Shown piece after piece: positions 42,737 to 51,694 of a stretch of DNA of 64,000 nucleotides. The number at the start of each line of letters is the position of its first letter. Positions within the stretch are counted from its first letter, which is position 1. A program made the position numbers and the translations under genes. The notes under the pieces were generated by a model. It saw nothing but the letters and a program-made list of their open reading frames with translations. It did no database searches and was not told the origin of the DNA. The DNA comes from Acidimicrobiaceae bacterium (GTDB lineage: Bacteria > Actinomycetota > Acidimicrobiia > Acidimicrobiales > Aldehydirespiratoraceae): positions 1-64,000 of the forward strand of contig JAERSO010000140.1 in NCBI GenBank assembly GCA_016845585.1, written 5' to 3'.

Positions 42737-43399
42737 TCAGTCGGGGCCAGTGTCGAAGCGGGTGAGCATTCGCACCGCGGCACACGCCGCGCCGAAGCCG
42801 TTGTCGATGTTGACCACCGTGACACCCTGTGCGCAGCTCGCGAGAGCACTGTGCAGGGCGGTGCTTCCTCCTTCGGCGACGCCATAGCCGACAGAGGTCG
42901 GTACGGCGATGAGCGGTCCGGCGATGAGTCCGCCCAGGACCGACACCAGGGCAGCGTCCATGCCGGCGACGGCAATCACGATGTCGGCCGCGAGGACCTC
43001 GGGCAGGGCTCGCTCGAGGCGCCAGATCCCGGCCACGCCTACATCGACGATCTCGCTCGTTTCCACCCCCGAGAAGCGAAGGGTCCGGGTCGCTTCCGAT
43101 GCCACCCCCTGGTCCGACGTCCCGGCCGCGACGACGGCAACCCGTCGCCCGTCGTGGCGAGGCGCGAGGGTGCCGTGCATCGTCGCTGTCGCCGACGTCG
43201 GATGATGGTCGAGGCGAGCTTGGGCCGACGGACTGAGTTCTGCGAACTTCGGTTCGAAGAGTCGGGTCAGGAGCACCGGCGAGGGCGTGGCGGCCAGATC
43301 GTCGATGATGCGCTCGAGTTGCGCAGTGGTCTTTTCAGAGCACAACACCGCCTCGGGCATGCCGATACGGTCGAGCCGATCGTGATCGTGGATGTGCAT
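42737..43399 (-). CDS. larB: Nickel-pincer cofactor biosynthesis protein LarB (NaAD carboxylase/hydrolase)
   Basis: 220 residues from the ATG that overlaps the larE stop (TGATG). The N-terminal DRLDRIGMPEAVLCSEKT matches LarB. The C-terminal PurE-like domain has VAVVAAGTSDQGVASEAT, VAGMDAALVSVLGGL and PLIAVPTSVGYGVAEGG. LarB carboxylates the pyridinium of nicotinic acid adenine dinucleotide and hydrolyses the phosphoanhydride, the first step of pincer synthesis. It is slightly shorter than Lactiplantibacillus LarB, mostly at the N-terminus. Confidence 0.93.
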   Translation of the reverse strand: MHIHDHDRLDRIGMPEAVLCSEKTTAQLERIIDDLAATPSPVLLTRLFEPKFAELSPSAQARLDHHPTSATATMHGTLAPRHDGRRVAVVAAGTSDQGVASEATRTLRFSGVETSEIVDVGVAGIWRLERALPEVLAADIVIAVAGMDAALVSVLGGLIAGPLIAVPTSVGYGVAEGGSTALHSALASCAQGVTVVNIDNGFGAACAAVRMLTRFDTGPD

Positions 43400-44205
43400 C
43401 AGGTCACCTCGAGGATCGCGCGGCCGGGCTGGTAGGGCCGCGGATCCAGTTCGGGTCGCGCCAGTTCGCCGCAGACGGAGCTCATAGCCCTCCCGACAGC
43501 GGCGAGCACCTCGGCGGTGATGTGACAGCGATCGACCTCTGAGATTTCGAGGAGGACCGCTTCGTCGCGGATGCGACAGCGCACGATCGAGACGCCAGTG
43601 ATCCGCCGCACGGTTGCCTCTCCGAGTTCGATGGCCTGGAGCCGGGCCGGGGTCACCCTCGTGCCGGTGTAGAGCCGGCTGGCGAGGCACGGGGAAGCGG
43701 GGATGTCGGCCACGTCCAGCCCAAGCTCCCGAGCAGCAGCGCGGACGTCGTGCTTGCTCATGTTCGCCTCGAGATACGGGTGCCGTACGTCGTGCTCGTC
43801 AGCGGCACGGAGTCCAGGTCGGTACTCGCCGAGATCGTCGGTGTTTGCGCCGCTCAGGAGGGTGTGGCCGCGGTCCGGGCTCATGGGGGCCAGTTCGGCG
43901 AGTGCGCTGTAGAGGTTGGATTTGCAGAAGTAGCATCGGTCGGTCGGGTTGGCCAGGTATCGCTCGTCGTCGAATTCCTTCGATCGGACGAGCTCGAGCT
44001 GCCATCCCTCGATGGATGCGTAGTGGACCACGCGGGCCGTTGCTTCAGCCGGGACTGCGGGCGTCACGGTGTGGGCGATGGTTGTGGCGCCGGGGTCGGC
44101 CCTGTGCGCCACAACCGCGAGCGTTGTGCTGTCAACTCCCCCGCTGCAGGCCACGACACGCTGGGGAATGGTTTCGAGAACAGCGTGGAGCTGCGATGTG
44201 TTCAT
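43399..44205 (-). CDS. larE: Pyridinium-3,5-biscarboxylic acid mononucleotide sulfurtransferase LarE
   Basis: 268 residues. The PP-loop is ACSGGVDSTTLAV (SGGVDST at 21-27). TDRCYFCKSNLY holds C91 and C94, and SPCLASRLY holds C173 at the place of the sacrificial cysteine (C176 in L. plantarum LarE). With three cysteines present it could be either the sacrificial type or a 4Fe-4S sulfur-transfer type; the CYFC pair is found in both groups. LarE adenylates and sulfurates the pincer carboxylates. Its ATG overlaps the stop of an unrecognised upstream gene (ATGA). Confidence 0.93.
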   Translation of the reverse strand: MNTSQLHAVLETIPQRVVACSGGVDSTTLAVVAHRADPGATTIAHTVTPAVPAEATARVVHYASIEGWQLELVRSKEFDDERYLANPTDRCYFCKSNLYSALAELAPMSPDRGHTLLSGANTDDLGEYRPGLRAADEHDVRHPYLEANMSKHDVRAAARELGLDVADIPASPCLASRLYTGTRVTPARLQAIELGEATVRRITGVSIVRCRIRDEAVLLEISEVDRCHITAEVLAAVGRAMSSVCGELARPELDPRPYQPGRAILEVT

Positions 44206-44834
44206 GATGCGTCACGAGCCGGCTGGGGGCAGGCGCTGCCGTCGAAGGCAATGGCTTTGTCGGTGCCGGTCAGCTGGACCGCCATGTCGAATGCGTGCGA
44301 AAGAGATTCTGCGACGTGTGCCTGCCCTCCGCCGAGGGCGAGGAGCTCGCCGTTGACCCGGCGGACGTCCTTTCCCACCTCGGGTGTGGCGCTGATGATC
44401 TGCTGATTCGCCCAGCCGAGGTCGGCGCCGATCTTCCAGGCGGAGTTGATGATCAGTGCCTTGACCGCTGCGTTGTGGACCGGGTGTGAGTTGGCGACGT
44501 CGAGATCGAGGTGATCGATCGCCCCGTCATAGAGGGTGCACGAGGTGAGGCCGCCGGCGTGCTGGTAGGGAAGCCACCGCGTGTCGTCGGCGATCGCGAA
44601 GCATTCATCGATGGAGGTGAGCAAGCGGATCACCCTACCGTAGTTGAGCAACATGTTTCGGCCGATCCTGCGGTCCATCGCGACGAGGTCGACGTCGGCG
44701 TCGACGCCCAGTGCGCCGTCGGGGCAGCTGGTGAGCCCGCCCGCGAATCCCCAGCGGTCCTGAATGAAGTCGGACTCATAGATCGCTCGAGGCACGACGT
44801 TGGCGCTGCGGGTCGGGAAGTTGTTGTGGAACAC
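44202..44834 (-). CDS. Unrecognised protein coupled to larE
   Basis: About 210 residues from a GTG at 44834; the true start is uncertain because the frame stays open a little upstream, where it abuts an HDOD fragment. Visible blocks are DADVDLVAMDRRIGRNMLL, YGRVIRLLTSIDECFAIAD, HAGGLTSCTLYDGAIDH, IINSAWKIGADLGWANQQ and a C-terminal LALGGGQAHVAESLSHAFD. No TM helix or signal peptide. I do not recognise the family. The 4-nt overlap with larE places it in the nickel-pincer operon, so it could be an accessory or a client enzyme piece. It may itself lack its N-terminus. Confidence 0.6.
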   Translation of the reverse strand: MFHNNFPTRSANVVPRAIYESDFIQDRWGFAGGLTSCPDGALGVDADVDLVAMDRRIGRNMLLNYGRVIRLLTSIDECFAIADDTRWLPYQHAGGLTSCTLYDGAIDHLDLDVANSHPVHNAAVKALIINSAWKIGADLGWANQQIISATPEVGKDVRRVNGELLALGGGQAHVAESLSHAFDMAVQLTGTDKAIAFDGSACPQPARDAS

Positions 44835-44839
44835 CGAAC

Positions 44840-45181
44840 GGGACTCTCCGGCGACGGATCGTCGAGTCCGGTGACCAGACCGAGCGCGAGGCAGAGCATC
44901 TTGACGGTGCGCAGCCCGAGTCGAGGCATCGCCTGTTCGATCGTGGAGATGTCGCGGGTGCTACCGAACATCGCACTGTTGGCGGTTTGCAGCACCCGTG
45001 CCACGAGGCCGGGATCGCGCCGGGTGACGGCGGCGATCTGCTCCATCGAGATGTCGTCTTGGTCCGCGAGTTCGATCAGCTCGGCCGCAACCGGCGCGAG
45101 TGCACCCAGCGACCCGAACCGGCCCACCACCGCGTCGAAGTCCTCTGCGACCATGGTTCCGGTGCTCATCGCAGTAGTCAT
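44840..45181 (-). pseudogene. Truncated HDOD-domain protein
   Basis: About 115 codons encode the first half of an HDOD domain: FDAVVGRFGSLGALAPVA, DPGLVARVLQTANSAMFG, then MPRLGLRTVKMLCLALGL. The second half with the degenerate HD core is missing. After SPES the protein-like signal moves to another frame, which encodes the unrecognised protein above. The pattern fits a deletion that joined an HDOD gene to the 3' part of another gene. An intact HDOD paralogue lies at 46797-47630. Confidence 0.6.
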
Positions 45182-45328
45182 CTTGGTTCCCCCTTCGGTC
45201 CCAGAGTGTCGGCTGGGTCCGCTACGTGTTCTGAACGGTGTTCGGTATCGTTACGGCAGCCAGCTGACACTCCTTCACAAACAGGGGTCGACCGGCCTAG
45301 CCGCAACAAGCCCGCGAAGGTGGGGCCC

Positions 45329-46066
45329 GTGAACAGTGTCGACGTCGTTCTCACCGCCAACGACCGGGCCACCGTGCGCGTCGGCGACACGTTCCTGAAG
45401 ATCGATGCTGATCAGCAGCGCGCCGATCGAGAGGTCGAGGCGATCGCGTTGGCACCGGTGCCGAAACCGACCATTCGTTGGCGGAAGTCACCGGTGCTCG
45501 CACTGGCCGCCGTGCCCGGCCGGCCCCTCGGACGGCTCGGCGAACCGTCGACGGCCTCCTCCGCCGCATGGACCGCGGCCGGCGCTGTCATTCGGACGCT
45601 GCACAAAGCTCCGCTCCCGCCGCAGCCGGCGACGACCCTCGCCCACCTCGCATCCCGACTTGAGGACAGTTGTGATTGGTTGATTGCCAACAGTGTTCTG
45701 CCAACCGAGGTGGTCAGCGGCAATCGCATGGCCGCCGAATGTGTGCTCCGGCAATGGACGCCGGTGTTCATCCACGGCGACCTCCACATCGAGCACGTCT
45801 TCGTCGACGGCGACGAAGTCACCGGCATCATCGACTGGTCCGAGGCTCGCCAGGGTGATGCACTCTTCGATCTGGCATCACTCACCCTGGCCAACGAGGA
45901 GCACCTCGATGAGGTCATCGCCGGCTACGGCGCCGACGTCGATCGCGACATGATTCGCGCCTGGTGGTCGTACCGATGTCTCGTGGTGGTGCCCTGGCTG
46001 TTCGAGAACGGCTATGGCCCACCTGAGGAATACCCCGAGGTCGCGGTGCTGCGCGCTCAGGCGTAG
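45329..46066 (+). CDS. Aminoglycoside-phosphotransferase-family kinase-like protein
   Basis: 245 residues from the GTG at 45329. The shortened N-lobe has a lysine in VGDTFLKIDAD. The C-lobe contains the Brenner motif FIHGDLHIEHVFVDG (catalytic D and metal-binding H/N position) and GIIDWSEARQGDALFDL (DFG-equivalent). Family members phosphorylate small molecules such as antibiotics, choline or methylthioribose, or bind fructosamines. Compared with typical APH proteins (~270-300 residues) it is short but complete. Its 3' end overlaps the convergent GNAT gene by 10 nt. Confidence 0.85.
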   Translation: MNSVDVVLTANDRATVRVGDTFLKIDADQQRADREVEAIALAPVPKPTIRWRKSPVLALAAVPGRPLGRLGEPSTASSAAWTAAGAVIRTLHKAPLPPQPATTLAHLASRLEDSCDWLIANSVLPTEVVSGNRMAAECVLRQWTPVFIHGDLHIEHVFVDGDEVTGIIDWSEARQGDALFDLASLTLANEEHLDEVIAGYGADVDRDMIRAWWSYRCLVVVPWLFENGYGPPEEYPEVAVLRAQA

Positions 46067-46653
46067 GCGTACGTCGTGTACATGTCCTTGTCGCGGTCGT
46101 AGTCGAAACGCCGGGTGAGGCCCACCGATTCGAACGTCGCGATCTGGTGCTCAAGCTTCTCGTTGGTCAGGACCAGCGGCCGTTCGACCGACCAGTCGTC
46201 GCGCAACCATGCGAGGACCGCCTCGAGTAGCCCGCCCTCGAACCCCGCCTTCCACGTCGACTCCCGAACCCAGAACGAGAGTGTGCAGTCAACCGTCGCG
46301 AAGTCGGTTCCGTCGTAGGAGGTCACCTCGGCTGTGCGGTACATGCGGTCGTCGTTGGGAAGGGAATTGAGGCAACCGAGAGCCTCGGTCTCCGTGGCAT
46401 TCATGACGGTGTACGTGTAGCGGGTGCCGTTGCGGTGCTCGCCGTCCATCTTCTCCAGGTCGTCGAGGTTGTCCTCGGCCGAGAAGTCCTCCGTCGGGTA
46501 CGGCGGATCCTGTTCCCAGTGGTAGATGAACTCACGACTCGACATCACTGCCGCGTGGTCGAGCAGATTGTCCGATGGCAGGAGCGGACGAACGATGAAG
46601 CCATCACCCGCGAATCCGTCCGACGGCTCGATCCCTTGTTCTCGGAAACTCAT
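46057..46653 (-). CDS. GNAT-family N-acetyltransferase
   Basis: 198 residues from the ATG at 46653; longer starts up to 46884 are possible but would run into the HDOD promoter region. The fold pattern is GNAT-like: FIVRPLLPSDNLLDHAAVM at the start, a central YTVMNATETEALGCL strand pair, LSFWVRESTWKAGFEGGLLEAVLAWL (acetyl-CoA-binding region) and a C-terminal FESVGLTRRFDYDRD. The acceptor substrate is unknown. Confidence 0.75.
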   Translation of the reverse strand: MSFREQGIEPSDGFAGDGFIVRPLLPSDNLLDHAAVMSSREFIYHWEQDPPYPTEDFSAEDNLDDLEKMDGEHRNGTRYTYTVMNATETEALGCLNSLPNDDRMYRTAEVTSYDGTDFATVDCTLSFWVRESTWKAGFEGGLLEAVLAWLRDDWSVERPLVLTNEKLEHQIATFESVGLTRRFDYDRDKDMYTTYAYA

Positions 46654-46796
46654 GGCGCGGATCATCGCACGCCAAATCGGTGCCGCGCTCACGATTTGCT
46701 CAAAGCTGCCGAAAAGCTGAGTAGAGCCGTTTTCCGGCTTCAGATCCATCCCCCCGGTGGCGGCTTTGGTCCCACGGGTACCAGGCGGTACACAGC

Positions 46797-47630
46797 GTGA
46801 CGACAACGATCGAACTCCACGACCTTCTCCTTCAAGCCGCAGAGGAACTGAAGCCGCTTCCCACCGCGGTGATCCAATTGGCATCGGCCGTCAATCATCC
46901 CGACACCGGTCCCGAAGAGTTGGCCGTCATCCTCGGAAGCGACCCCGCGCTCGCCGCCCACGTCCTGCGCGAGGCCAACTCGGCCGCGTCGGCCAATCGA
47001 ACGCCGATTGGCGCCCTCGACCAGGCCGTCGTGCGCCTAGGTGCCGCCCGCACCGTCGAGATCGCGATCCGCAGTCAGGTCGAGGGTCGTCTCTCCGCGG
47101 ACCTGCCGCTGTACCACCTCACCGGATCGGAGCGACGCGCTCATGTAGTGGGTACGTCGATCGCCGCCGAGATCGTGGCCCGAGCGACGAAGGTCGAGGT
47201 CAGCCGGGACGTCGTCTGTGCCGCGCTCCTGCACGACATGGGCAAAGACATCATCAACCAGGTCGCCACCGCCCCACATGCCGACCTTCTTCACGAGATC
47301 GGCCTGCCGGTCACCGATATCGAGCACGAGTTGGTTCAGGCCGACCATTCAGAGGTCGGCGCACTCGTCTTGAGCAAGTGGGGACTTCCCGAGACGATGG
47401 TCCTCGCGGTCAATCATCACCACCGTCCATCCGAATCTGCCGAGGCCGCCGTCGTCTGCCTCGCGGAGGGACTCACGTCGGAGTTCCTCGCCGGTGGCGA
47501 GATGGAGACGGCCGATGATCCCGGCAACCACTCACATGCGGCCACCGTGCTCGGACTCGTTGACGAGGTCCCCACACTGGGGGACCGCGTGGGTGAGGCG
47601 TTGGAGAACGCCGGCTTGATCGACGCCTGA
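46797..47630 (+). CDS. HDOD/HD-domain signalling protein
   Basis: 277 residues, one complete HDOD domain. N-terminal half: LAVILGSDPALAAHVLREANSA and IGALDQAVVRLGAARTVEI. C-terminal half keeps an HD pair in VVCAALLHDMGKDIINQ plus VNHHHRPSE, so a metal-binding phosphohydrolase-type site may survive, unlike many HDOD proteins. Such proteins act in signalling or stress responses. It is a paralogue of the truncated copy at 44840-45181. Confidence 0.88.
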   Translation: MTTTIELHDLLLQAAEELKPLPTAVIQLASAVNHPDTGPEELAVILGSDPALAAHVLREANSAASANRTPIGALDQAVVRLGAARTVEIAIRSQVEGRLSADLPLYHLTGSERRAHVVGTSIAAEIVARATKVEVSRDVVCAALLHDMGKDIINQVATAPHADLLHEIGLPVTDIEHELVQADHSEVGALVLSKWGLPETMVLAVNHHHRPSESAEAAVVCLAEGLTSEFLAGGEMETADDPGNHSHAATVLGLVDEVPTLGDRVGEALENAGLIDA

Positions 47631-47639
47631 CCGCCGTTT

Positions 47640-47753
47640 TCAGCGGCAGCGAGAGACCTGGCGAAGCAGACCTTCGGTCACGCCGGCCTGGAAGCCGGGG
47701 CCGAGAGCGACGCGCAGTGCAGCAAGCTGGGTGGGGTTCTGGGGGGTGGCCAT
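47640..47753 (-). CDS. Short ORF, possibly the 5' remnant of a longer gene
   Basis: 37 codons: MATPQNPTQLAALRVALGPG, then QAGVTEGLLRQVSRCR and stop. Composition is coding-like. No family is recognised. It converges on the HDOD gene, ending 9 bp from its stop, and its start is divergent from a LysR gene. It may be the beginning of a gene whose 3' part was lost. Confidence 0.3.
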   Translation of the reverse strand: MATPQNPTQLAALRVALGPGFQAGVTEGLLRQVSRCR

Positions 47754-47833
47754 GACTCAAGTATCGGTCTCGAATGACCATGACACGATCCCCGGCTAAC
47801 ACTAGTTTTCATCGAATTCTGTCATACTGCGGA

Positions 47834-48706
47834 ATGCAGCTCGACATCGAATCCCTCCGTACGTTCGCCGCAGTGCTCGATCAGGGCGGAATGACCGCAG
47901 CGGCCAACACGCTCGACTTGAGCCAGTCCGCCGTCAGCTGGAAGGTGAAACGGTTGGAGGAACGGGTTGGACGCGACCTCCTCGTGCGAGACGGCCGAAC
48001 GATCTCGGCTTCACGCGACGGGCGCGAACTTCTCGAGTACGCACGCCTGATGATCAAGACTCACGACGAGGCGGTCACCCGGATGACCAGCACCGCCCTC
48101 GAAGGCACCGTTCGCCTCGGCTCGACGGAGGAAGCCAGTGCGAAATGCACGGGCGCGGTGTGCGGCCGATTCAGCCGGATCCATCCCAACGCCACACTCG
48201 AGTTCCACGTCGACCGGTCGAGCACACTCGCCACGAGAATCGCCGAGAACGAGCTCGACGTTGCCGTGATCCAGCTACACCTCCACCAGGTGCAGAAGAA
48301 CGACACCCTGCTCTGGTATGACCAGCTGGTGTGGGTCTCCTCAGCGGACTGGACATACCCTGACGGCCCCGTACCGCTGGTCACGTTCGGCGAAGACGGC
48401 TTCTACCGACCGACGGCTGAAGCGGCACTCCGCGAGGCCGACATCTCGTACCACGTCGCGTTCTCGGGCCCCAGCACCGCGAGCGTGCTGTCGGCGGTCG
48501 CCGCCGGCATCGGTGTGGCGCAGCTGTCCAGTCGGTCGATCAGCGATGAAGTGGTTCCATGGGCTCGCGCCGAGAGCTTCGGCGACCTCGAAGATGTCGT
48601 GAACGTCGCGCGAGTCGCCCGCGGCGCAACATCAGAGGTCGCCGCCGAGCTCCTCGCCGATCTCCGAGCCGAGCTGGGCGAGATCCCACTCACCAGCGGG
48701 CGCTAG
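47834..48706 (+). CDS. LysR-family transcriptional regulator
   Basis: 290 residues, starting MQLDIESLRTFAAVL. The winged HTH reads MTAAANTLDLSQSAVSWKVKRLEERVGRDLLVR. The effector domain has a VRLGSTEEASAKCTGAV first strand and a conserved ELDVAVIQLHLH switch strand. The upstream region (47754-47833) is AT-rich for this genome (CTAGTTTTCATCGAATTC) and probably holds its own operator. Targets are not obvious; the convergent SDR gene lies downstream. Confidence 0.9.
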   Translation: MQLDIESLRTFAAVLDQGGMTAAANTLDLSQSAVSWKVKRLEERVGRDLLVRDGRTISASRDGRELLEYARLMIKTHDEAVTRMTSTALEGTVRLGSTEEASAKCTGAVCGRFSRIHPNATLEFHVDRSSTLATRIAENELDVAVIQLHLHQVQKNDTLLWYDQLVWVSSADWTYPDGPVPLVTFGEDGFYRPTAEAALREADISYHVAFSGPSTASVLSAVAAGIGVAQLSSRSISDEVVPWARAESFGDLEDVVNVARVARGATSEVAAELLADLRAELGEIPLTSGR

Positions 48707-48711
48707 CGCGG

Positions 48712-49364
48712 TCAGGCGCGGTTTGCCCGCCGGGCGACGTCCGATGCCGTCTGCCACACGGCGTCCGGAAGACCGAGATCCCCGACCTCGGCACGCTCCT
48801 GGAACTCCGTTCGGGTGAGGCCGGGGCACAGACAACTCACCACGACCCCGTGAGGCTTCAGTTCGACGTGCAGCAACTGGCTCAAGCTCGTGACGAAGGC
48901 CTTGGTCGCGTTGTACGTGGCCGATGCCGGACCCGGAAGATCACCGGCGATCGACGAGACGTTCAGAATCGTGCCACCCCGCGGCGGATCATGGCTGGTG
49001 CGGCCGCGAGACAGAGCTCGTGGAGCGCAGCCACATTGACGTCGACCATGAGTCGACTGCGTTCGGCCGGGACATCGACGAAATCAGCGCTGAAGCCGAG
49101 CCCCGCGTTGTTGACGAGCAAGTCAACAGGGTCATCGTCGGCTCCAAGCCGGGCCGCGACGCCAGCGAGATCGGCGGGGACGGAGAGATCGGCGGACAGA
49201 ACCTCGACGTCGACATCCACTTCCTCGGCCAGAGCCGCCAGACGCTCGGCGTCGCGGGCGACCACGACCAGATCGATGCCGCTCTCCGCCAGCTGGCGGG
49301 TCATCTCGCGGCCGATACCGCTCGATGCGCCCGTGATCAGGGCTCGTTGCCATTGCCTCTTCAT
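48712..49364 (-). CDS. Short-chain dehydrogenase/reductase (one-base frameshift)
   Basis: The first ~128 codons carry the Rossmann start ALITGASSGIGREM and VDLLVNNAGLGF. The rest is in another frame: TILNVSSIAGDLPG, the catalytic YNATKAF (Y-x3-K), SCLCPGLTRTEF, ending RRANRA. Adding one G in the CCCC run at 48977-48980 fuses them into a ~217-residue SDR. Without it, translation would stop soon after MIRRGVARF and the active site would be lost. All SDR motifs are otherwise intact, so a sequencing slip or a very recent mutation is likely. NAD(P)-dependent oxidation or reduction of an unknown alcohol or ketone. Confidence 0.75.
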
Positions 49365-49455
49365 GGTGGGTCTCCTCGATGGAAGCTTTGCACTGATCGG
49401 CGACAGCCGCCCGGGCGCCAACCGAGTGGTCGCCGACCGTGCCAGACTCCCCGCC

Positions 49456-50127
49456 GTGCATGATGCTCGATCAGTCGACCTCGTCATCTTCGATTGCGAT
49501 GGCGTGCTCGTCGACAGCGAACGGCTCACCGTCGGCGTCGAGGCTCGCGTCCTGACCGAGCTGGGCTGGGAGATCACCGTCGACGAGGTCGTCGAACGGT
49601 TCATGGGCCGATCCGACGAGAGCATGCTGAACCAGATCGCCGACCGTCTCGGCCGGTCGGCAGCCGAGGAATTCGACCGAGTCAGCACCGAGGAGATCGT
49701 GGCCTCGTTTCGGACGGAACTCCAGCCGATAGATGGAATCGGCCGTCTGATCGACTCGCTCCACGATGGTGGAATCTCGACGTGCGTGGCCTCCAGCGGC
49801 AGCCATCGCAAGATGGAACTCACGCTCGGAGTCACCGGCCTCTACGACCGCTTCGAGGGTCGGATCTACTCGGCGAGCGAGGTCACGGACGGCAAGCCCG
49901 CGCCCGATCTGTTCCTCCACGCGGCGCAGAGGATGGCCACCGACCCGGGCCTGGCCGTCGTGATCGAGGACAGCATCACGGGGGTACTCGCTGCCCGCGC
50001 CGCCGACATGACGTGCTACGGCTTCGCCGGCGGGCTCACCCCTGCCGACAAGCTCGCAGCCGCCGGTGCGATCACGTTCGACCACATGACGGACCTGATC
50101 GACCGGCTCGCCCCCCGGCTCAGTTGA
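49456..50127 (+). CDS. HAD-superfamily hydrolase (subfamily IA)
   Basis: 223 residues from the GTG at 49456. Motif I is VDLVIFDCDGVLVDSE (nucleophile and acid aspartates). Motif II is CVASSGSHRKMEL, motif III K is in TDGKPAPDLFL, and motif IV is VVIEDSITGVLAA. The helical C1 cap is present. It resembles beta-phosphoglucomutase or phosphoglycolate-phosphatase-like proteins and probably dephosphorylates a sugar phosphate. The 3' end overlaps the convergent acyl-CoA synthetase by 8 nt. Confidence 0.9.
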   Translation: MHDARSVDLVIFDCDGVLVDSERLTVGVEARVLTELGWEITVDEVVERFMGRSDESMLNQIADRLGRSAAEEFDRVSTEEIVASFRTELQPIDGIGRLIDSLHDGGISTCVASSGSHRKMELTLGVTGLYDRFEGRIYSASEVTDGKPAPDLFLHAAQRMATDPGLAVVIEDSITGVLAARAADMTCYGFAGGLTPADKLAAAGAITFDHMTDLIDRLAPRLS

Positions 50128-51694
50128 CCATGCGCTCGCGGCCCTCCCAGTAGGGCTTGCGAAGTTCGGTCTTGAGGATCTTGCCGCTGGGGTTGCGTGG
50201 CAGCGCATCGATGTCGTCGATCGAGGTCGGGCACTTGTAGCCGGCGAGGTTCTCGCGGCAATAGGCGATGAGCTCCTCATCGCTCGGCGCGTCATCGGTG
50301 CGCACGACGATGGCTTTCACCGTCTCCCCCCACTTCTCGTGCGGCACACCGATCACGGCGGCATCGGCGATCCCCGGGTGCTTCATCAGCACGTTCTCGA
50401 TCTCGGCCGGATACACGTTCTCGCCGCCCGACACGACCATGTCCTTGATCCGGTCATGGATGAACAGGTAGCCGTTCTGCATGTAGCCGGCGTCACCGCT
50501 CGTGAACCAACCCAGGCCGTTCTCGTCACGCCCCTCGGGAAACGCCGCGGCCGTGGCCTCATCGTCGGCGTAGTAACTCTTGAGGTTCTGGGACGACTTG
50601 ATCCAGATCTCCCCGACCTCGCCATCGGGCAGGTCCGCGCCATCCCCGTCCACGATGCGGATCTCGGTGCCCGGGATCGGCTTGCCTGCCGACCGAAGCA
50701 GGTTGGCCCGGGGCCCACCCGGGTCATGATCCGCGGCATCGAGCTGAGTGATGCCACCCGTCGTCTCGGTGAGGCCGTACACCTGGCAGAAGTCGCAGCC
50801 CATGGCATTCATGCCACCGACCAGAACCTCCTCGGTGATCGGCGAGGCGCCGTAGATCACCGAGCGCATCGAGCTGAAGTCGGTCTCGGCCAGGCCGGGC
50901 ATGATCAGCAGGAACTGGATGACCGCAGGCACGAAGAGCGCGTTGGTGATGCCGTGCTCGGGGATGACCTCGAGAATCGCCGCCGGATCGATGTCGCGCA
51001 TCATCACGTTGGTGGCGCCGTTGTAGAGCCCGACCACGCCCCACCCACTGCCCGCGATGTGGAACAGCGGCATCACGACCAGGTTCACCGAGTCGGCGTC
51101 GAAGCTCCACATCTCGCTGGCCACCGGCATCATGCCGAAGAAGTTGTTGTTGGTGAGCTCGACACCCTTCGGCAGCCCTGTCGTGCCACTCGTATAGAGC
51201 TGATAACACGTGTCGGTCGGCAGCGACTCGGCCATCGGATCGTCGGTCGGCTGATCGGCGAGCCACTCCTCATAGGTCGGGTAGTCGCCGCCGTTCTCGC
51301 CGATCACGACCACCTGCACCTCACCATCGAGGTCCATCGACTTGAGATGGCCGAGGAACTCCTCCCCGATCAACAGCACCTTCACCTTGGAGTGATTCAG
51401 GATGTAGGCCATCTCTGGCGGTGCGAGCCGCCAATTCACAGCCACCGTCACGGCGTTGAGCTTCGCCGCCCCGAACAGCATCGTGAAATACTCGGGCACG
51501 TTCTTGTCGAGGAACGCCACACGATCCTGTGCCTCCACCCCCGCGGCCGCCATGGCATTGGCGACCCGACTCGACTCCTCGTGGAGCGCCGCATAGCTGC
51601 GAACGTTGCCTTCGAAGACGATTGCCGCCTTGTCCGGACGCTCGACAGCGTTGTGGCGGATGAGGTCACCGATGGTGTACACGGATTCAGTCAT
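50120..51694 (-). CDS. Long-chain-type acyl-CoA synthetase
   Basis: 524 residues from the ATG at 51694. ANL motifs: YQLYTSGTTGLPKGVEL (A3), VYGLTETTGGITQLD (A5), GWFTSGDAGYMQNGYLFIHDR (A7), DMVVSGGENVYPAEIE (A8) and PRNPSGKILK (A10). It belongs to the medium/long-chain FadD group used in lipid degradation. No membrane segment. It is divergent from the HD-Rieske operon, 151 bp apart. Confidence 0.94.
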   Translation of the reverse strand: MTESVYTIGDLIRHNAVERPDKAAIVFEGNVRSYAALHEESSRVANAMAAAGVEAQDRVAFLDKNVPEYFTMLFGAAKLNAVTVAVNWRLAPPEMAYILNHSKVKVLLIGEEFLGHLKSMDLDGEVQVVVIGENGGDYPTYEEWLADQPTDDPMAESLPTDTCYQLYTSGTTGLPKGVELTNNNFFGMMPVASEMWSFDADSVNLVVMPLFHIAGSGWGVVGLYNGATNVMMRDIDPAAILEVIPEHGITNALFVPAVIQFLLIMPGLAETDFSSMRSVIYGASPITEEVLVGGMNAMGCDFCQVYGLTETTGGITQLDAADHDPGGPRANLLRSAGKPIPGTEIRIVDGDGADLPDGEVGEIWIKSSQNLKSYYADDEATAAAFPEGRDENGLGWFTSGDAGYMQNGYLFIHDRIKDMVVSGGENVYPAEIENVLMKHPGIADAAVIGVPHEKWGETVKAIVVRTDDAPSDEELIAYCRENLAGYKCPTSIDDIDALPRNPSGKILKTELRKPYWEGRERMVN

